From contig BEXV01001399.1 in the NCBI GenBank assembly GCA_003118195.1, positions 77,024-90,183 of the forward strand: a stretch of 13,160 nt of DNA, in the 5' to 3' direction. Numbering within the stretch: the stretch's first letter is position 1; each line of letters opens with the position of its first letter. Under the pieces are notes generated by a model that was not told the DNA's origin, ran no database searches, and saw only the letters and a list, made by a program, of their open reading frames with translations. A program made the translations under genes and the position numbers. Below are positions 1 through 9,200 of this stretch, in pieces. The DNA comes from Hemicentrotus pulcherrimus (taxonomy: Eukaryota; Echinodermata; Echinoidea; Camarodonta; Strongylocentrotidae).

Positions 1-30
1 ATTTGTGTCCTCTATTCCTGCAACTTTCAG

Positions 31-214
31 GCAGAGTTCTCCGAGCCCCAAACTGGCCTACTTCTACTCCCTCTGGCCACTTCACAAGCTTGCCTATGAG
101 ATAGCACAAACCAGGATGTATCACAAACCGGTCGAGAACGATAGGTGGAACTATCGCGATAGTTACATCTCGTTCGGTGGCATGGCGTCCAGAGAAGGCT
201 TTGAACTACAAGAG
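31..214 (+). CDS. DEPDC5: DEPDC5 exon A (probable end of SHEN domain)
   Basis: A pyrimidine-rich acceptor ends in TTTCAG at 25-30. The first base of the exon completes a split codon, and 61 codons follow. The donor is AAGAG/gtatgg at 214/215, phase 0. The peptide includes LAYFYSLWPLHKLAYEIAQ and ENDRWNYRDSYISFGG, running into FELQE, which joins directly to exon B's CVKFWRS. The frame is also open upstream of the acceptor, so an exon extending past the window edge is possible but less likely given the strong acceptor. Placement in the SHEN domain is by position in the family, not by a motif I can prove here. Confidence 0.8.
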
Positions 215-3200
215 GTATGGAATGCGAACAATTTGAATTGATGGCATGTAGAATTCATTTGAAATAACACGTATGTGTGTAGCTAAAAGCAAACTTCCCT
301 TCCCCATACACTTACCATTACAGTATGAAGCAATTCAAATTGGGGACATTCCCTTGTGTTTAATTTGCAGAATGAAAAGTACTATCCAGTACATACATGT
401 ACATGTATGTATTACAATTTGCATGATTAGATAAAAACTTATTATTTATATACAGTGTTACATGTACATGTATATGCATTATTAAAAACACAGAAGAAAA
501 TGATTAGTGAATCAAATGGCTCTCTAATAAGAGAAATCTGAAACAGTTACAGAAATTTAAGTCAGTATTTTCTTCTTTCCTTCGAAACCCTTAAAGAAAA
601 ATGGGGGGGGGGCAGCTAAATTCCCCTATATCACATCAAACGGAGATGCCAACTGTTCCGTTTTTGCAGTATTTGTCCCGTTTTTTTGCTATGAATACGG
701 CAGTACGTTTTTGTATGTTTTGTTACATTTTTTTTTTTTTAATTTATGCCCCACCACCTGGCACTATGCCTGGCAATGTCTCCCAGCTCAGTAATCCATG
801 TGTTGACTCACCACTCGGAAACTAGAACAACACTCAAATTTGTCTGTCATCTTGGTTTGAAAGTAATTTTTCTAATACCGGTCGATCTCAATATTACAGT
901 GTACCACAAGGTTATATCCTAGGTCCTCTACTTTTTAAAATTTACATTAATGATCTTACACATTCTTCTAAAAACGACATTTTTAATATTATTTGTGACA
1001 AGTTCATAAGCACAAATCGGCGCCTTCAACTGCACCTCGCAGTTAAATGAAAGTCCTTCCCCGCATTTTTTTTTCCAAATATGGACCTGGTTTCTTGCCT
1101 ACGGCAACAACAACAAAAAGCTCTTTTTTTTTTCTTGGCCCAAAAAATAGAAATGCTTCTTATACACAAAGGTTTTTTAAAGTTGCTCGATTGGGCGATT
1201 TTTTCGAAAATACTGTTTTTTGCTCTTAAAAATACTTTTTTTTGTTGATGAAGGTTGGCATCTCTGTATTAAATGACCAGGACTTTGAACAAATCTTTTA
1301 AAACTTTCTCCATCATTTCAGATGATACTATTGCCCATTGTCACCACTTAACATCTTACTGAAATATAAGATGTTCCCATTAAAACTAGATCTTGATATC
1401 CATTCAAGCTGTTCTTGATAATTGTAGGNTACATTTCTGCCTACAGATGACCATATAAATACAGATTCAGATTAAAATTGGATTTTGTTAATATCGGAAG
1501 CGATAGATGTATACCTCACAGTTAAGATTGTTTCCTTTGCAATCCCTATAAATTGAACAGTGTGTGAAGTTCTGGCGGTCACGATTCGTTCTCCTGCCCT
1601 CACACTCGACCACCCTGCGACAGATGTCCGAGAAGGGTTACCAAGGACATCTAGATGTGTACCTGTCTGAGGAAGGGTCATCTAAGCATCCAGTTCTTGT
1701 GGAGGGTTTCCTCAGGTTCTTTGAAGGGCTCAATCGAAGGAGAACTCGACTCAACCTACCATCACTGAGCGGTTCCAAAAAGGTGGGATAGATATTGCTT
1801 TGGAGTTTTTCACCCATTGGTGAATGTTAAGAAGTATGATGATGATACTTTTTATTCATAAATATGCAGTTAGATTTTGTTACTTTAGGAAACGACACAA
1901 GCCGTAACCAAACAAAATTAATATAATTATGTACCGGTATGACTATTATATTTTTCATCACCAAAATGCATCCGTGTTTTGTATCATATGTTTGTTCTTT
2001 GTAAACTTTTTCTGAGTCTTCACTTTACAAGTCAGCAAAACAAATATCCATGTTGAACCTACATTGGACAAAGAAATACATTGAATGTACTTGAATTGAA
2101 TTTGAATATTAGAGTTAACATAAAATCACCTTTATGGAACCCATGTAAAACATGGGTTTCTGTAGGCCATACGCTTTGCAAACATGTATTTGTGCAGATG
2201 CCTTGATTAGTCTGCACACGAGTTGCTTTTATGTATATTGAGAGTATATTTAAACTGCAATATATCTTTATAGAAGTAATATTTCAAGTTTTTGTAATAT
2301 ATAGCAAAGCAACATGGAATCCTTATCATACAAAGCAGGATATTGTTTGGGTAATCGGCACAATTTCAATGTGACCGTTTTTTTTCTTTTCCAAATGCGG
2401 GAGAGCATAGCTGGGTGAAATCACTGCTACAAGGCCCAGCTACTAGAAGATCACCCGCAATGGTACCAAGACCCCTAACAGCACCCCCAAACCTCCGTTT
2501 ACATCCCTCCACCACCTAACACTCCTACCACCCTCTGCTCCCCGATTCTTTAATAAGGTACGCCTACTTCTATAATAAACTCTTAGAGTGGCTCAGGGTG
2601 ACATCAATTAAAGTGCTACTAGTTCTTGTAACCAGAAGATCGTCCACAGGTCCACAGTGGTACCTTGATCCCTCCCAACACTTTTGCCACACCTTATCAC
2701 ACCCTACTGTACCACACCTACCGCACTCCTTTTCTCTTTAATACAACATCCTCTCTTCTATACCGAGCTCACAGAGTACCTCAGACTCTCAGGGTGACAT
2801 TACTTGGAATGCTACCAGTCATGGTGAATGGAAGATGGCAACCAGAGGTACCAATCGAACACCAATCGGCACTTTTAACCCTTCTTTACATCCTGCAACA
2901 TACATGCCACTTTCTATTGTGTTTGTTTAGTTCTTTTAAATCAGTTATGCCTTCTTCTATTCCAAATTCAGAGAACATCCCAGGGTGACATCAATCAAAG
3001 TGCTACCAGTCCCGGCTACCGGAAGATCGCCCAGAGTGGCACTTCCACCCCCACCAGCCTCCACGCCTCCCTGAGCCTCACCACCAGCTCCCTGCAGAAT
3101 CTCTTGTCTGGTGTGGTAGCCACTCGCAAGGAGGACCCCTCCAGCGAACCAGGTAGTCCAAAGTCTCCGGATAAGAGGGATGAAAGACCCCACCAGGGTA

Positions 3201-6200
3201 GTCCGTATTCTTCTATTGTCAAGGCTATGAGAGACCCAAGGTGAGGAAACCCACTTAAAGGAGTTTGTATTTTCATAATTTGTTAAAGCCCACCAGGCTC
3301 AGACTAACTCTATTTGTGTTTTTTCTTTCTAAAGGTAGCCGCATCAGTATTGATGCTGCTCTTTCTGCTGGCCCTACCTATCATCTTCCCCCAAATTGCT
3401 AAGTACAGGGTGTACATATTAGATTCACCTTGGTCGAGTGGGTCAAATATAGATAAAACACCTTGTCACTGCATGTAAGCACCAGGCAAGGATTGAACCC
3501 ATGAAATCTTGTGTGAGCGTCCACTATACCAAAGTTCTCTCTCCTAAGTTTCAAATTTCAAATTTTTTTCAGAGCATGCGTTATAAATTGTTAGTTGTGG
3601 TTCAGTTTTTCTGAAAATTTGTCTGAGTTTTTAGTGTGGGAATCCTACATGTACATACATGTATTGGTGTGCATAAAAACCCATCATAATGGTTTGACCC
3701 TACAAAATATGTTTTTCCTGCATCAGCACTGGGCTGGGCTTCATAGGAGGTGACCATAGAGGGCTCCCTTCAGATTGCTTCACCTCGGCAGAGGCAGTGA
3801 GTTGGATCAGGAAGGCGTTTATTGATCAGCCAAGTCATGAGCAAGCCGTCAAAGTCTTACAGGTAACAACAAAAATACACTAGCAAAATACCAAAAAATA
3901 AAACATTTTGTTTTAACTGCATGTATGTTACATAATCTTTATTAGTGTGATTTTGTCTTAATAAATATCATTGTTAGCTACATAATTTGATTTAATATTT
4001 TTATCATGTCCCTGGTAGAAGGGTGAAAATGGATGCAAGACCAGTGGGTGTACATTTATGTTGAATGCATGGTGTAAAGTGCATGATATCGAATGTATGA
4101 TGATTGAATGTTGAATGCTTGATATTGAAAGTTTGTTTGAATGTTGAATGCATTATGTTAAATGCATGATACTCATTACATGTCATTGACTATAAGCATA
4201 ATTGCATGGTGTAAATTGCATAATATGGAATGCCTGATATTGATTGCACAATGTGAATTGTACAATGTTGTATGCATAATATTGATTACATGTTTGGTAG
4301 TGGTATTGCATGACATTGAGTGCAAAATGCTGATTGTATGGCATTGAACACATAACATTGATTGCATGACATTGATTGCATAGTATTGATGGCATGACAT
4401 TGATTGCATAATATTGATGGCATGACTTTGAATGTATTATCTTTATTACTGTTTATATTGACTGTTCTCACCCGCAGGAGATGCTTAATGAGAGATATAT
4501 CCTCTCAGTATTTAGTATCAGAGGAGCCAAGCAGATAATCTATGGCTACTACATCTACTGTCTACCTGATACTCCATCAGGTAACATTTCAATCTTTAAA
4601 GAGAAGCTTGAGTTCTGGGAAGAAGTGAAAAATAATTTGTGAGCGTTATCATTGTATTATGGAAGTGCAGTGGAAGAAAATCAGATACAAAGTGTTCCCT
4701 GAAAAACATGGCTCTTTAAATGCCTTAATATTTTAAATATGGCATGTAATAGCATAAAAATCACACTGTCAAAAAAACGATTGTTCAACATGCAATTAAA
4801 GGGATCGTTTAACAATGTTAAATCTGAGATCATGGGCCTATGTGTTATCAGTGTCTGTGATATGGTGTGATATTGAAGCCCTAAAAAATTGCGTTTCAAA
4901 TGATCAAGAAGTGCCTCAAAAAAGTAAAATATCTACTTGTTTTCCCCAATAGACTGTAGTGTTATGAAAACCATTCAGCGAACAGTTTTCAAAATTTGAA
5001 ATTCTAATCATAAATATCTTGATAATCAGACATGCAATCGGCTTGTAAAAGTCATCGGGTTCCTGACTGACCTAAAGGTTTATAATTATAATTGCATCAT
5101 GAGCTAAATCCAGAATTGTATTTCTGAATCTGAGACAAAGTTACCGGATCCCTTTAAGGACTTAATTTATTTGTTACATTCTTGAATAAAAGCTTTAAAA
5201 TTCTGTTTCTGGAAACAGCCTTCACTACTGTTTGTAAATTTGCATGTATCTATTGTAAGAAGAATGAAACCCAGCAATAAATGATTGGACTGTTTGAATT
5301 AGAACCTTTGTTGAATACTTGTAGATGTAAGCTTTAATATGTCACATCAGGACAAATCAGATTTTCACATACTTGAAATATAGTTACAACAATTTTCAGG
5401 GGTATGAAGAATGTGATTGTTAACTCTACATGTACATCATCAGACAACTGTAATTACACAAGGTACATATCCTTTGATCCTTGCACTTCTCAGATTCAGT
5501 GAAGAATGCTTCAAAGCCCGCTATCGGACAGCCGATGTATGAGATACCTCCCCAGCAGGAATGGTTTGAAGCAGCGTGTACCGTCTCTCAGGACAGACAG
5601 AATGTCGTACAAGAACATTCCAATGGACCAGGTGGGGAGATATATCTTTAAGTGTTTGCTGGGTTTGAAATGTTTAGGTTGTCCTTTATCTGTATCCTCT
5701 CTGTAAATGAATTGGATACCGTATGTCGAAGGGAATCCAGACAAAAAAATTATAAAAATCAGGAGACCAGAGAGGAACAATGTGTTAACATTCTTTGAGT
5801 TATTCTGTTTCTCTCAATGAACGAAGAAGGTCAGTTAAAATAAGAAGTCATATTCATGAGTGAGACAAGGAATGAATACATTGAAAATATATGTACTGAA
5901 TGTATGGAACTTTGAATCGGACAACTGTCAGAATCATGAAATAAAAACCACATTCAAACGTCATGTCAATCAGGTTGTCATGGATTTTAAAGGGACAAAG
6001 TTTGTCAATAAGTAATAGGCATTTCTATAGTGCCGTCTATCTGGAAATTCTATTCTGGTCGAGGCGCATTAATTATTACCCTGGCTTTAGCCTACAGTGT
6101 AGCTGCCATTACAGTGTTCCAGCATTTCAAGGAATTAATTCCTGCCAGGTACCCATTTACATCACCTGGATCTAGTGTGGCAAATGAAGATTGATGCCTT

Positions 6201-9200
6201 GCCAAATGACATTAGTGCCCTGTCTGGGATCGAACCACAACCTTTGAATTTCAAGTCAAGTGCTTAAACCACTGGACTAAGACACTTCTATTTAGTAATG
6301 CTATGAACAAACCAACCAAATATCATCATACTCTTCTATGTTATGTAATGAATAAAATCTTGTCAAAATTAATCTTGTGTACTGGATAAATTGGATAAAA
6401 ACTTGTAGAATGTGTCATCCTATTGCCAACTTGTTTCAAAAGATGAATGTGCAAGATATTCTGCCCGTGAAATTTGATGGATTTTGCTGTCATTTTCTTT
6501 CTCCTTTGTGTGATTAGGGCTCTGCATCCTGCCCGTCTACAAGAACATTGTTCTTGAGATGTGGAATACAGACCTAGATCACATGGAATACTGTCATGCC
6601 AGTTTCCATAGCAACTACCAGCCCGACCACGCCTTCGATATGGAGCTTCAGTGGTTGACGTCGACGCCTGGAATTCTGAATGATCTGGTTAGTGTTTAAT
6701 GTAACCATTGAGATTGCAATTTATAGATACAGTCAACCTGTCTGTACAGACCATTTTTTTGTTTCATTCTAACAGTACATGTATAGTCAAACCTGCTTTA
6801 GTGACCACCTGTCTTACTTCATAGAGTATGGGAAAGAGGGTTGTAACATTCCATGGTCACCAACGTCTCAGGACATGGCACATAAAGAAAGAAAGAAAGA
6901 ACATACAATATGTATGTATGCCAACAAGTGTAATGAAATCCATTACGATTATACCAACTACATGTATCATGCCAACAAACTTCACTACAACAACCAAAAT
7001 TATGTATATTTTAAATCCGGTTATTTTCTCTTTCCCCTGCTACCATGATAGATCATGAACTGGATGCGCCGAGCCCAGAGTGCAGGTTTCCACCTCATCC
7101 CGTCCCATGTCGATCCTTTCTGTTTCTGGGAGGACATCTCTGACCCCCTCTGTAGCCCTGTCTTAATCCCTCTTGCCCTGCCGGATGGGTCGACTCTGGA
7201 ACCTGATAGATTAGCGAGGGTGCAGGAGCTGATCCTCAACAGGTAAATCAAAGAAATGGTCACTGTTAATCCCTTTTGAGCCTCTCCTATGTTTATCCTT
7301 TGGGGAGAACATATCTGACCTCCTGATTAGCCCTAGGGGGTGTTTTACAAAGACTAAGATCAACTTTAAGTTGGACTTCACTATGGCAGGCCATTCATGC
7401 CACCGATTGCTCTCACCATTGGTCTCTCAATTATGATCTTTAAATAATATTTTTTCCTTCAATAATGAACTATCAAAAAATGTAAATGTTGTAGATTTGT
7501 GACAATGATTCGTACATCCCTTGAGAAACCAATGCCAGGAATGGTTAGAGGAACTAGTGGCATGAGCGGCCTGCCATAGTTATCCCCACTTAAAGTCAAT
7601 CTTAGTCTTTGTGAAACACTCCCCTGATTCGCCCTGTTTTTATCCCTTTGCCATACCATAAGGGTCAACCACGGACCCTGAACTACTACCAAGGGTGCAG
7701 GAGTTAATTGTAACCAGGTATAATTACAGATTATATGAAATAAATCCTTTTTAATCCTCTCCTACGTTAATCCCTTCTGTTTCTGGGAGGAGATATTCCA
7801 TCTCCTCTGTAGCCTAGTCTTTATCCTCTTTGCTCTACAAGAGGGGTCATCTGTGGACCCTGATCTGTTGGCAAGGGTGCAAGAGCTGATCCTAAACAAG
7901 TGATCACAGCCCCCTCCGGAGCCACTCCCATGTTAATCTCTTCTGTTCCTGACCCCTCTAACACCCTTTGCCTCTATCCTACTTGGGAAGTCTGACATTA
8001 GCCTGTGACATTTGTCTAGATACTGAGCTTTCTTTCTTCCAAGGTATAGGTACAAGGCATAGGTGCAAGGTATAGGTATAATGTATAGGTTTAAGAAATA
8101 GGGTTGGCGTTAGGGTTGCTATTTGGGGTTTAGGTTAGGTTTATGGCTAGGGTTAGGTAAAAAGTTTGGTCCAGGATTGAATCTAGGAATTCATTATTAC
8201 AGTGGGGTGTTTCACAAAAACTAAGATCAACTTTAAGTTGGACTTTAATATGACAGGCCATTCATGCAATCGGTTGATCTCACCATTGGTCTCTCAATTA
8301 TGATCTTTAGATAATACTTTTACCTTCAATAATGAACTATCAAAAGAGCTCAATTCCATAGATGTGTGACCACAATTTGTACATCCCTTGAGAAACCAAT
8401 GCCAGAAATGGTAAGAGTAACTAGTAGCATGAACAACCTGCCATGATTAAATCAAACTTAAAGTTCATCTTAGTCTTTGTGAAACACCCCCATATCATGT
8501 GTCATAGAACCAGGTTTGGAGGGTCTTAGTGTACCCAGGCAGTATAGCCCACTATTCTGATACTCCCCTCAAAGCAAGCCATTAATATTAAAAAAACATA
8601 TTATATTTGTTCTCCCAAGATTTGGCTTCTTAGCCAACCACACATCCTGCGTGAGTCCGTTACCAGGGACGTTGTCTAAGGACTCCCCCTACACGAGCAT
8701 CCATGTGCAATACGTCCATGTGACCGGCGTGACCTTCGCCCTGCCGACCCCTACCCAGGCTGACACTACATCACCCCGCCCTGACGAGCTGCCTTGTCTC
8801 TGCTCCGCCTGGAAAGGTAAGAGAGTCTGCTTCACTCACTCTATTCAAGATAAAAAATGTATTAAGGTTTGATTGATCAGCTTTTTGACTTCAAAATCAC
8901 TGTATTATTTCATGAATATAAATTCCTATCACGTGAAGGATATACAGTCAGTCACTGTAGTACTCATCAACTAATACTCTTTGCATTTTTTGTGATTACA
9001 GAGACTGTACGTTGTCCGTCTATTTATATCATTGTGAAGATATTTTTCCCTTTTACTTGTAATGATTTTGGATGGATAACTAGGTGGTTTTATGGTGATG
9101 TATGTAGAAAAAAAAAGTCTTCTTTTGCCCTCACAGAATCAAGTAACAACAACTCCAATGTCGGCAGAGGAAGCCATCTTTGCCATTCAACCAGGAGATC

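Noticed and set aside
826..1050. Active retrotransposon or viral polymerase
   Set aside because: Only one reverse-transcriptase block is present, the FADD box is missing and stops flank it; the VPQG...INDL pattern is that of LINEs, not of a virus.
2665..2988. 107-codon frame upstream of exon C
   Set aside because: It runs through the decayed exon C copies in a frame other than that of the exon, and its peptide has no similarity to DEPDC5 or to any domain I know.
4004..4471. Several overlapping 60-77 codon frames with repeated CNQCHAIN-like peptides
   Set aside because: They come from the 14-bp minisatellite read in different frames; not genes.
6226..6279. A tRNA gene on the minus strand
   Set aside because: A and B boxes are present, but the acceptor stem and cloverleaf are not, and a long SINE-like body follows.
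7021..7263. 80-codon minus-strand frame
   Set aside because: Antisense shadow of exon H.
8869..9136. Start of a 178-codon plus-strand frame upstream of exon J
   Set aside because: This is intron I-J that happens to stay open. The strong acceptor at 9136 and the end of conservation there show the coding part begins at 9137.
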